A stretch of 64,000 nt of DNA from NCBI RefSeq assembly GCF_947500065.1, contig NZ_CANMQT010000008.1, forward strand, positions 1 through 64,000, given 5' to 3'. Source of the DNA: an uncultured Aquimarina sp. (lineage in GTDB: Bacteria; Bacteroidota; Bacteroidia; Flavobacteriales; Flavobacteriaceae). Shown one piece after another: positions 45,901 through 53,700 of this stretch. Below the pieces are notes generated by a model. That model had not been told where the DNA came from, ran no database searches, and saw only the letters and a list, made by a program, of their open reading frames with translations. The number at the start of each line of letters is the position of its first letter. Positions within the stretch are counted from its first letter, which is position 1. A program made the translations under genes and the position numbers.

Positions 45901-46746
45901 ATTTGTAGGAATCTTATTGTTTTCTTTAATATATTTCGCAACGATTTCTATTTGATACGGATTTTTAACAAAAACTTTAAAATTCTCATTAATAGATGAT
46001 TCTGATATATGAATACTGCACTTACTTTCTAAAATCTTTATTCCCTGTTGTAAAGTTAAATCTTCTAAATAAAACTTATCAAACTCTACAATATTCTTGA
46101 CCTCATCTTCATAAACATTTGTTCTACAACTTATCAGGAACCTACTTCTAATTTCAGTGCTTTCTACTTTTAAAATAAAGGTTTCTAACTTTGAAGTAAA
46201 ATCTTCCACGTCAGAAATTTCGTCAATTCCATCGAGTATAAAAATAACATCTGCCAAAGTTTTCCAGTTTATTTTTATGAAAGAATCGATGTCATCGAGA
46301 TTAGTAAAATTTCTAAGGTTTTTATGAATAGGAATAATCGGATTTTCTGAATCGTTCCACAACTCAACAGCTAATTGTTCTAATTCGGTGCTCTTCCCCA
46401 AACCGGGATTTCCTAATAAAGCAACTTTATCATTCTCTTGAACAACATTTTTTAATTCTTTCCCTACCCCCTCTATTTGCCATATTACATCGAGTTGCGA
46501 TGAAGTATCCTCTTTAGAAAACGTTCTCTTAATAAGATCATTCCTTAAACTTATTTTACCAATAAACTTTTCTCCATCAACCCCTATCAAATCACTTTTT
46601 ACAATCGGATTGAAGTCTACAATGGCTGCTAATTCTTCTGGTGATTTTATAATTAATCCATTTATGTATAACACTTTAGAATTGCTAATATTTTTAATGT
46701 TCACACTTTTATCAATTCCAAAAAAACGTTTAAACCAATTAATCAT
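42940..46746 (-). CDS. NACHT-type STAND NTPase with long helical C-terminus
   Basis: This large (1268-residue) NTPase is a candidate anti-phage or stress sensor. Residues 1-90 form a small N-terminal domain starting with a strand-rich stretch (SVNIKNISNSKVLYINGLII). The NACHT module has Walker A GNPGLGKST (112-120), Walker B VIFILDGIDEI (167-177) and a sensor-like Arg in LISCRTN (204-210). The remaining ~900 residues look like alpha-helical repeats (for example KTNALKTLFLNNKIEAIEYL). No nuclease, TIR or protease effector is visible at the ends. Its ATG directly follows the TAG stop of the small membrane protein gene (TAGATG). Confidence 0.85.
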   Translation of the reverse strand: MINWFKRFFGIDKSVNIKNISNSKVLYINGLIIKSPEELAAIVDFNPIVKSDLIGVDGEKFIGKISLRNDLIKRTFSKEDTSSQLDVIWQIEGVGKELKNVVQENDKVALLGNPGLGKSTELEQLAVELWNDSENPIIPIHKNLRNFTNLDDIDSFIKINWKTLADVIFILDGIDEISDVEDFTSKLETFILKVESTEIRSRFLISCRTNVYEDEVKNIVEFDKFYLEDLTLQQGIKILESKCSIHISESSINENFKVFVKNPYQIEIVAKYIKENNKIPTNTSELWESYIQGRLKDDSRFKFRKRKLNPTIIVLFSKKLSLVNELMKRNTFRDDDLIKITNGDISAYGEFRKNPLFDSKPDDQEKFFVHRNVQEYFASLALVELEFKKITKFICIDGTNKTHPSLFNTITFLINLLSVNSDKFAHLVEWITINEPELLFRADTDRISSNIRNVVFQAYFERECVRKTLWINTKRTYEMDKIGKFADTSENFKYLFEIIQDKVKHFRIRYSALELLEYFKLPLFRAREIQKYFLEELKDDDLEIGIKCKMLDLICAKPILREDRGLIDEVFKIFINESNKQINSSLLHLLEDFENVDEFSEYIHQEFQRANKLLPRNDNDEVIRGNKSRVERLVFKFKLADNFLQAVRHYFNNNIRLRDVNNQIEKISERCIYFIIKDEQSLISLLEEINVELRFHTHRDLLLHIIKNTNKYDLTVTHLINNWELKEILPMVARILRMSNIHLVANKMVEKGMGAREVEGFRNRISNTNSIDLALQFEEIMSTKGIQFTERLFTQKEKDQQENYFFDTIQENLNILFDKELLSERIQMIFSETNNSMDWRDYHKIENEWYEKNGYHNIMVDTPMSLIGTFISENRQPVRYEILSKNLEDNFLRYYQIMKYITDCKERNWEYNLYDHQKTSIIDWCLQEATDFDFDNVIIINEGGKSYYRNGRNNDIKIRTIIFFEDLLKFNLSQEFLVGCIEFDYLVNQEGVGNLEESFDYLRNKINDDEAFKKRIVDNLKNKELFSMTLANHIMYALDHKIEEVYPLIKEYFLNDGLSRHLSARLEQYFKLTDDTNLLLECCKDPESQFYWSAIEILTEFNREQGFCVDRSLEYLHTNNDTFKTNALKTLFLNNKIEAIEYLVSALENGLKIPTIRSYKFANYNVVNDYNIIELLFDLIYDKEFDDFERNDYRSFLTKYLENLVIKGDKEYAMVMQVLNKIKEELKGENKDLYHINILIDEVNYSFYLSKSKPYELNEALKYVNDII

Positions 46747-47034
46747 CTAATCTCTTGTTACATCAATTTCAGAATCATCTTTAACATTTTTTACGCTTAT
46801 TAGAGTATCATCAATAACTTTTGACTTAATCCTTATTTTCGATTTTTCAACCCCTTCAATATCCGTGGATTTTGTCCTGCCCTCAACTGCCAATATTACT
46901 AAAGAAGAAAGTTGTCCTACAAAAACGATTGCTGGCTCATAACCCTTGTTGGAATAAAACCAAAAAGCAGCTAAAACTAGGATAACAAGATTAATAAAAA
47001 TCAAAATATTTTTTAAAGATTTTTTCATACGCAT
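46747..47034 (-). CDS. Small two-helix membrane protein coupled to the NACHT NTPase
   Basis: The 95-residue protein has two hydrophobic helices (about residues 8-27 and 33-51) and a cytoplasmic, strand-rich tail (KSKIRIKSKVIDDTLISVKN). The second helix begins with GYEPAIVF; this (D/Y)-E-P opening of a helix is familiar to me from small membrane modules linked to bacterial NTPase and repeat-protein systems. With zero bases between its stop and the NTPase start, the two proteins should be made together. It could be the membrane effector or anchor of the NTPase. Confidence 0.75.
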   Translation of the reverse strand: MRMKKSLKNILIFINLVILVLAAFWFYSNKGYEPAIVFVGQLSSLVILAVEGRTKSTDIEGVEKSKIRIKSKVIDDTLISVKNVKDDSEIDVTRD

Positions 47035-47206
47035 AAAATTAGATTAGCAATAATAGCCAATAAGATTAACAAAATAATGTAAATGTGGGGAATATTCAAA
47101 TAATCTAAAATTAGTTTATATGATAAAATGACAATAAAAAAAGTCATATTCTTAAAATACTTTTCCTTTGCTATATATTTATCGATTATTACTAATAGCT
47201 TCCCTA

Positions 47207-47626
47207 ATGCAAAATAAAACCATCAACCTTTCAAATTTCATAGTTAAAGTTTATCGAAAAAAAGATAATAAGATTTCGTTCCATTTAGGCACACACATAC
47301 TTTTTCAATCTGAAGATTACTTTGCTTCGACAGACTTAGAGAAAATTGAATGCTCTTTTTTAATCAAAGATGATTTAGAACTAAGGTTTCAAAAGATCAA
47401 AACAATAGTTTCCAATACAGACTATGATTATAGTTTCAATGGAAAAGCAAAAGTTATTCAGTTACATATGGAAACAGTTACTGACTATATGCATCTTGAA
47501 AATCGCGTTGTCGAATTGGAAATGAAATTTAAATTTAAAGAACACAATTATATAAGGGAAGAGGAATACTCTATCAGAAACTACGGTCTATTGAGGAAAA
47601 TGTTTGATGAGCGATTTGAAGATTAA
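47207..47626 (+). CDS. Unknown protein, accessory region
   Basis: Not recognised. The best start is the ATG at 47207 (MQNKTINLSNFIVKVYRKKD), giving 139 residues. An in-frame TTG at 47168 would add a hydrophobic stretch and could create a signal peptide, so a membrane form cannot be excluded. The protein is charged, rich in Lys and Glu and apparently mostly beta-strand (HMETVTDYMHLENRVVELEM). It is divergent from the NACHT pair and convergent with the broken XRE gene. Confidence 0.6.
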   Translation: MQNKTINLSNFIVKVYRKKDNKISFHLGTHILFQSEDYFASTDLEKIECSFLIKDDLELRFQKIKTIVSNTDYDYSFNGKAKVIQLHMETVTDYMHLENRVVELEMKFKFKEHNYIREEEYSIRNYGLLRKMFDERFED

Positions 47627-47820
47627 GAAAAATTAATATTTGCCAATTCATGTAAATCGATGCCCAAAACCTGCGATATCTGATAAAGATTATAAACAGT
47701 AGGATTCGCTTTACCATTCTCTATTTTCTCAATAGCTTGACGATCTTTATCACAAGCACGCGCCAAATCAGATTGGCTCCAGTCTCATTTGGAGCGAAGT
47801 TTCTTAATATGTAAATCTTT
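47623..47820 (-). pseudogene. Broken XRE-family (HTH) regulator
   Basis: The minus strand encodes an XRE helix-turn-helix: KDLHIKKLRSK, a TGA stop (47787-47785), then DWSQSDLARACDKDRQAIEK and IENGKANPTVYNLYQISQ, VLGIDLHELANINFS, stop. The TGA is within the otherwise continuous domain, and another stop (TAA, 47823-47821) comes just upstream of the surviving N-terminus with no start codon. Both faults show the gene is dead. Genes of this type often regulate toxin-antitoxin or defence loci. The last codons overlap the convergent gene that ends at 47626. Confidence 0.8.
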
Positions 47821-47825
47821 TTAAA

Positions 47826-48103
47826 TCAAACCATAAAGCACCTCGAATAAGAAACAATATTTAATTCACCTCGTAATTCTATATGATATGGGAAGATTGA
47901 CTCTAATTTCTTCCTTTGTTCTTCTTTACTTAACAGATCAATGGTTTATTAATAATTGTATGTGTTGAAAATAAAGCACCTATAGCTAATAAGGTAAAAT
48001 ATAACACTACTAATCGATTAGTTTTATTTAAAAATTGCAACAACTCAACTATTGGGGAATTATTAGTATTTTTAGTTTTTTCTCTAAAATCATTAAATGG
48101 ACT
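47826..48103 (-). pseudogene. Two decayed coding fragments
   Basis: Two open stretches without start codons lie upstream of the dead XRE gene on the minus strand. One (48103-47930) reads SPFNDFREKTKN then FLNKTNRLVVLYFTLLAIG and ends PLIC, with one hydrophobic helix. The other (47945-47826) reads TIDLLSKEEQRKKLESIFPY and ends SRCFMV. They look like gene remains in different frames. No family is recognised, and chance open frames cannot be excluded. Confidence 0.4.
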
Positions 48104-48981
48104 TTAAAAAAATAAGCAAGGAACTTTTTGAAAAATATCGCTTACAAATAGTTTCTATTTCCGTTGCTATCCCTACAATTCTAGTTTTTTTTATACATAT
48201 AAACTATTATGAAGATATTATCCCTATCTATTTTATTTTTTTAGGCTGTCTATTTATATGGGGAATAAGTATAAAATCAAAATACGAGCTGATTATTAAA
48301 TTAATTTCAATTTGTCTATTCCTGCACCTTACAGTCTTCCCCTGCTTATATCTTTGGGTTATAAAAAAAGATATAAATAGCATTGTTATTGATCCCGAAA
48401 TTTCAGCCATGGAAAAAGAGAGATCAATTCTTAGCTTATATACAAAGTACAAACCAACGGAATTAGTCAAACGAACCGAACTCTGCAAAAAAATTATTGA
48501 AGAAAAGTCAAGTTATTTAGACTCTTCAATTTCTGCACTAGGTAATAATATTTTATTTTTTAATGAGCTTATGATTCATAAAACAGATTCTGTTTTCTTT
48601 GGTAGTATCAATAGTGGTACACAAATTATACATAAAATTGCTGTATGTGATTCAGCCGGCAAACTAATATCATTATTCCCTTTCAAAGAAGAAGAAGAAG
48701 AAGATATGAAATTTTATTCTTTTTTCAATTATCAAATCAGTAATCAGACGGAAATAAATAATGAGTTTAAAAACGAACAGATAAGTATAGAAAAAGATAA
48801 TAATTATTGGACTTATAGTAAAATTTTATCGTACTCATTTAGCACTTTTTTCACTGGAAATCTAAAACCTAAATCAAGAATTGCAAATATTATCTACGGT
48901 CTACACTTTATATCGGTATTCTTAGTATTATTATCTGTAATTGTTAGGTTATTCGCAACACAATTAAGTGAAAAAAAATAA
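48097..48981 (+). CDS. Membrane protein of the accessory region, unknown
   Basis: Not recognised. The 294-residue protein has three hydrophobic segments near the N-terminus (about residues 18-35, 41-57, 62-90), a ~170-residue soluble middle, and a last helix (about 265-288). The soluble part has an acidic patch (EEEEEDMKF) and one Cys-Asp pair (AVCDSAGK). It is followed after 30 bp by the PIN-like gene and may form a pair with it. Confidence 0.65.
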   Translation: MDFKKISKELFEKYRLQIVSISVAIPTILVFFIHINYYEDIIPIYFIFLGCLFIWGISIKSKYELIIKLISICLFLHLTVFPCLYLWVIKKDINSIVIDPEISAMEKERSILSLYTKYKPTELVKRTELCKKIIEEKSSYLDSSISALGNNILFFNELMIHKTDSVFFGSINSGTQIIHKIAVCDSAGKLISLFPFKEEEEEDMKFYSFFNYQISNQTEINNEFKNEQISIEKDNNYWTYSKILSYSFSTFFTGNLKPKSRIANIIYGLHFISVFLVLLSVIVRLFATQLSEKK

Positions 48982-49011
48982 TATAAAGGTATCTATTATA
49001 AAGAGAACTAT

Positions 49012-50391
49012 ATGAGAAATGATCTATATCAAATGACTGAAGAAAAAGAAAAAAGACTCTGGGATAATGCTATATTTATTTTCGATTCTTCTGCTCTTCT
49101 TGACTTTTATTTTTTACCCAAAATAACTAGAGAAAAAATCTTCAACAATCTCTTAGAAAAAAAACTTCATAACCGACTATGGATTCCTGCACATGTCCAG
49201 TTCGAGTATTTAAAAAATCGTGAAACAACAATCTGCAAACCAATAGTTGAAAATTATAAACCATTAAAAGAGGAATTGAAAAAAATTAATAGCTTCATTT
49301 CAAACACAGACAAATGTCTTTCCAGCATAAAGAATAGAACCAAAAATGATGATAAGCATCCTCATTTACCAAAAGAAAAATTTAATAATTTTTCGAAACA
49401 ACTAAAGGATTTCATAATTAAATCAGAAGAATTTGAAAAATCGATTATCACAGAAATAGCTATACAAGAAGAAGAAATAAACAACTTATTATCAGATGAT
49501 GATGTCCAAAAAGCTATATACAAGAACTTTGAGGTAGGGGAAAATTATAATTTTGAAGAAATACTTAAAATAACAAAAGAAGGTAAACATAGGTATGAAT
49601 TTTCTATACCTCCAGGCTATATGGATCGTAAAGATAAACAAGGAACTCAAATTTTTGGTGATCTTATTGTTTGGAAACAAATCTTAGAATATTCAAAAAA
49701 GACTCAAAAACCTGTTTTATTTATCTGTAATGATTTAAAAGAAGATTGGTGTTATTTAGAGAATACTACTGAGAAAAGAATCAAAAGTCCACGTGAGGAA
49801 TTAATAAAAGAGATTTATGACCATTCTAATACAGAATTTTGGATGTATAATTTACCGCAATTCTTGTTTATGGCAAATAAGCATATAGAAGAAACTGTGA
49901 ATGATTCTGAAATTTTGAGTTTTTACAAAACATTAGACTCCAAAGGCAAGATAAGAATTGGTCATTATGAGATCGCTCCACCTGATCACTATACATGTGA
50001 TGCTTGTGATCAAGATGGGAATTTTGTTTCTTTTTGGACTAGTCAAACACTAAATAACGAATATCCAATTACACATCCTAGATCAAAATTATCATATATT
50101 AATACCAGCAATTGTACTAAATGCAACACCCTACACATACAATGTCATGAATGTGAACAAACAACAGGAATTTCAGATACGGATTACAATGAAAAAATAG
50201 AATGTATTGGGGGTTGCGGAAATGTTTTTTACGTTGATACTAGTAATGATTATGATTATATCGGAGAATACGAAATAATTTTAAAAGACCATAGAGCAAA
50301 AAAATGCAATTCCTGTAATGAAGAATTTGTAAATGAATTTATAAATACGGAAACTTGTTACGAATGTGAAGAAAAATATATACATAATTGA
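49012..50391 (+). CDS. PIN-like nuclease with C-terminal zinc ribbons
   Basis: The 459-residue protein opens with a PIN-like fold: FIFDSSALLDFY (Asp25), HVQFEYLKNR (Glu65), FGDLIVWKQIL (Asp217) and LFICNDLKEDWC (Asp241, Asp245). These acidic residues are in the order expected of a metal-dependent ribonuclease active site. A coiled helical insert (residues 80-165) splits the fold. The C-terminal ~130 residues hold several Cys pairs (YTCDACDQ, NCTKCNTLHIQCHECE, KKCNSCNEE, ETCYECEE), probably two or three zinc ribbons. It may act on RNA or tRNA as a toxin or defence effector; no antitoxin is adjacent. Confidence 0.8.
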   Translation: MRNDLYQMTEEKEKRLWDNAIFIFDSSALLDFYFLPKITREKIFNNLLEKKLHNRLWIPAHVQFEYLKNRETTICKPIVENYKPLKEELKKINSFISNTDKCLSSIKNRTKNDDKHPHLPKEKFNNFSKQLKDFIIKSEEFEKSIITEIAIQEEEINNLLSDDDVQKAIYKNFEVGENYNFEEILKITKEGKHRYEFSIPPGYMDRKDKQGTQIFGDLIVWKQILEYSKKTQKPVLFICNDLKEDWCYLENTTEKRIKSPREELIKEIYDHSNTEFWMYNLPQFLFMANKHIEETVNDSEILSFYKTLDSKGKIRIGHYEIAPPDHYTCDACDQDGNFVSFWTSQTLNNEYPITHPRSKLSYINTSNCTKCNTLHIQCHECEQTTGISDTDYNEKIECIGGCGNVFYVDTSNDYDYIGEYEIILKDHRAKKCNSCNEEFVNEFINTETCYECEEKYIHN

Positions 50392-50399
50392 ATAGATAA

Positions 50400-50564
50400 T
50401 TAATATTCAAAAGAAATATTTTCTTTAGCACCCTCACCCTCGAAGCAAGGTAAAAACTCAAAAGCCCGTATATCTGAAGTTATATTCTTTAATTGTTTAT
50501 CATAATCCGTATATATATCCTCTCGATAGTATTTCCTAAAACAAATAACAAGTTTGTAAAAATA
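50400..50564 (-). pseudogene. Open fragment directly behind the 72-residue gene, same frame
   Basis: After the TGA stop at 50567-50565, the same minus-strand frame stays open for 54 codons. It reads YFYKLVICFRKYYREDIYTD, then a stretch ending FLPCFEGEGAKENISFEY and TAA. No ATG is available. It looks like coding sequence from a lost gene, or like a C-terminal part cut off from the 72-residue gene by a stop mutation. Confidence 0.45.
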
Positions 50565-50783
50565 TCACTCGGCATTGGGATCGATACCGCTTCCCAAATC
50601 TAAAATATTATAGGTGACTTCTTCTAATCCATCATTTTTTATTTCCTGTCTGGATAATTTAGGCAACGCATACTCTAAAATTTTAAAATAAGTATCAATA
50701 CGTTCTTTAGCATCTAATTGCTTGAAATCTTTTTTGATTTGTCCCCAATTATCATTTAATAATTCAGTTATTTTTTCTCTCAA
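50565..50783 (-). CDS. Small unknown protein, possibly with a damaged start
   Basis: The 72-residue protein reads MREKITELLNDNWGQIKKDF, LQQLDAKERI-like helices, then LEYALPKLSRQE and ends GSGIDPNAE. I recall similar short proteins of unknown function in Bacteroidota. The start is TTG at 50783, inside the end of the preceding long gene and 20 bp before its stop. The upstream codons read ACA AAG ATT; an original ATG may have been lost at the rearrangement junction described in the findings. Confidence 0.5.
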   Translation of the reverse strand: MREKITELLNDNWGQIKKDFKQLDAKERIDTYFKILEYALPKLSRQEIKNDGLEEVTYNILDLGSGIDPNAE

Positions 50784-53700
50784 AATCTTTGTATCCTGAG
50801 CTTGTCGAAGCGTCTTTTATATATACATTATAACTTAAACCACTACTTGGAGTTTCTGCATCGGTACTGGCTATCCAGCTTAAGGTAACTTCATCTCCGT
50901 TTACTACAGCTGTAGGATTTGCTGGAGCCGTGGGTAAAGTATTAGGAGTAATCGCATTATTAGTATATATTTTTGAAGTGAACGAGCTGGTGGTAACACC
51001 AGCCATGGCTATATCCAAATCTCCGTCATTGTCGTAGTCTCCCCAAACCGCATTGCTAACTGCTATATCGGTTAAATTACCAGTAACAAGATGGGTAAAA
51101 TTACCGGCAGTATTTGTATATATTCTGGTTCTAGCGCCTCCTCCTGTACCTGTTAATAATATATCTAAATCTCCATCATTATCATGATCTCCCCAAGCCA
51201 CTGAACCTTCCTGTACACCATGTAAGTTTGCCGTTGCCAGTTCTGTAAAACTGCCTGCAGTATTGGTGTATATTTTGGAGACGTTCGTGCTTCCTGTATA
51301 TCCAGCCAATAAGATATCTAAATCTCCATCATTATCATAATCTCCCCATGCAACTGAACTAAAGGAAACACCTGTTAAATTTGCAGAGGTCAATTCTGTA
51401 AAAGTTCCATTATTATTATTATTGGTATAAATTTTCGAGATATCTTCACTTCCGGTATATCCTGTTAATAAAATATCTAAATCCCCGTCATTGTCATAAT
51501 CGCCCCAAGCTAAAGCACCGCTATATAATCCTGGCAAATTTGCCGTAGTAAGTTCTGTAAAAGTTCCTTCATCATTGGTGTATATTTTTGATATAGGAGA
51601 AAAACTGCTTGTGCTACCAGTTAATAAAATGTCTAAATCCCCATCATTATCATAATCTCCCCAAGCTACATCTCCATAAGCTATTGCTGTTAAATTGGCC
51701 GTTCCGAGCTCAGTAAACGTACCTCCATTATTGGTATATATTTTTGCTACAGGAGTATCTCCAACACCTAAACCTGTTAAGAGTATATCTAAATCTCCAT
51801 CGTTATCATAATCGCCCCATTCTGAAGATCCATATTGTACTCCTTCTAAATTGGCAGAAGCTAACTCTGTGAAAGTCCCTCCATTATTGGTATATATTTT
51901 TGAAATAGGATCAACGGCTACAGAAATTGATTTTTTTCCTGTTAACAACAGATCCAGATCTCCATCATTATCATAATCCCCCCACGCTAAGTCACTTTGG
52001 AAAACATCTGTTAAATTTGCTGTAGTAAGTTCTTCAAATATATTTTGTACTGTTACTGTAGCAGTTCTAGAATCTGAGTTTCCATTGACATCAGTCACTG
52101 TTAGGGTCACTACATTGGTTCCAGCATTGGTACTGTTAAATGTAGTGATATCCAGGCTCATGGATTGAATTCCACAGTTATCAGAAGAACCATTGTCTAT
52201 CTGTGCCGGAGTAATGCTCGCATTTCCCAAAGCATCTAATTGTACCGTAATGTCTTGGGTTACTATGGTGGGATTGGTAGTATCTACTATACTAAAACTT
52301 CCTTCTGCAGAAAAAGCCGATCCTGCAAAACTATGGTCTACAGCTTGTACTTTAAAGGTATAATTCGTAGTACAAGCAGCAGGAAGTTTATATACATAAC
52401 TGGTACCTTGTCCTACATTACCAATAGCTGGTAACTTACGCCATCCATCGTTTTCCTGTGCCATTGGACTAACGATGTATGCTGAGCTTATCGAAGCTTC
52501 TTTTATATATACATTGTAACTTAATCCATTACTAGGCGTTTCTGCATCTGTACTGGCTATCCAGCTTAGGATTACTTCATTTTCACTTACTACAGCTGTA
52601 GGATTCGTAGGTGCTGTAGGCGGCGTATTAGGCGTAAACGAATTATTGGTGTATATTTTCGAAAAGTTTACTCCAATAGACTCTTGTCCAGATACTAAAA
52701 TATCTAAATCGCCATCATTATCATAATCACCCCAAGTAGCATTACCATTAAATCCACCAGTTAAACTTGCAGAAACTAATTCGGAAAAAACACCTGAAGT
52801 ATTGGTATATATCTTAGTAATAGAAGCACCACTATTTAATCCAAAGAGTAATACATCTAAATCGCCATCATTATCATAATCGCCCCAAGCAACTGAGCTG
52901 TATTGAAGTCTTGGTAAATTCGCAGTAACCAATTCTGTAAAAGTACCTGCATTGTTGTTATATATTTTTGAAACGGTAGTACTTCCAGTATACCCCGTCA
53001 ATAAAATATCTAAATCGCCATCGTCATCATAATCGCCCCAAGCTGCATGACTATAAGATACCCCTGTTAAATTTGCAGAAGTAAGTTCTGTAAAAACTCC
53101 ATTAGTATTCGTATATATTTTTGATATATCTGCACTCCCAGTATACCCTGTTAAAAGAATATCTAAATCACCATCATTATCATAATCGCCCCAAGTGGCA
53201 AAGCTATCACTAACTCCTATTAAATTTGCGGTAGCAAGTTCTGAAAAGACTCCATTATCATTTGTGTAAATTTCTGATTTAGATGCTCTTGTTATTAAAA
53301 CATCTAAATCGCCATCATTATCATAATCGCCCCAGACTACTGAACCACCAACAAAGTTTGGTAAATTGGTACCAGTATCTTCGGTAAAAACCCCATTAGT
53401 GTTGGTATATATTTTTGTAACTCCTGAAAAACCCCCTATAGAACCCGTTATTAACACATCCAAATCCCCATCATTATCATAATCCCCCCAGGCTCCCTTA
53501 CTGTAATTCAAACCTTGTAAATTAGCCGAAGTAAGCTCTGTAAAAATCCCGTTATTATTGGTATATATTTTAGAGTATGCATTAAGTGTTACTGGTGAAT
53601 CCTGCCCTATTAAAAGTACATCCAAATCTCCGTCATTGTCATAATCTCCCCAGGCTGCTGAACTATTAAGCAAATCCATTAAGTTTGCAGTACTAAGTTC

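Noticed and set aside
47168..47206. Upstream TTG start adding a hydrophobic N-terminus to the 139-residue protein
   Set aside because: An ATG with a normal polar N-terminus is available at 47207; kept as an alternative only.
42940..50391. Prophage or conjugative element
   Set aside because: No integrase, terminase, capsid, tail, relaxase or type IV secretion gene was seen.
49012..50391. VapBC toxin-antitoxin pair
   Set aside because: The PIN-like protein is much longer than VapC and the gene before it encodes a large membrane protein, not a small DNA-binding antitoxin.
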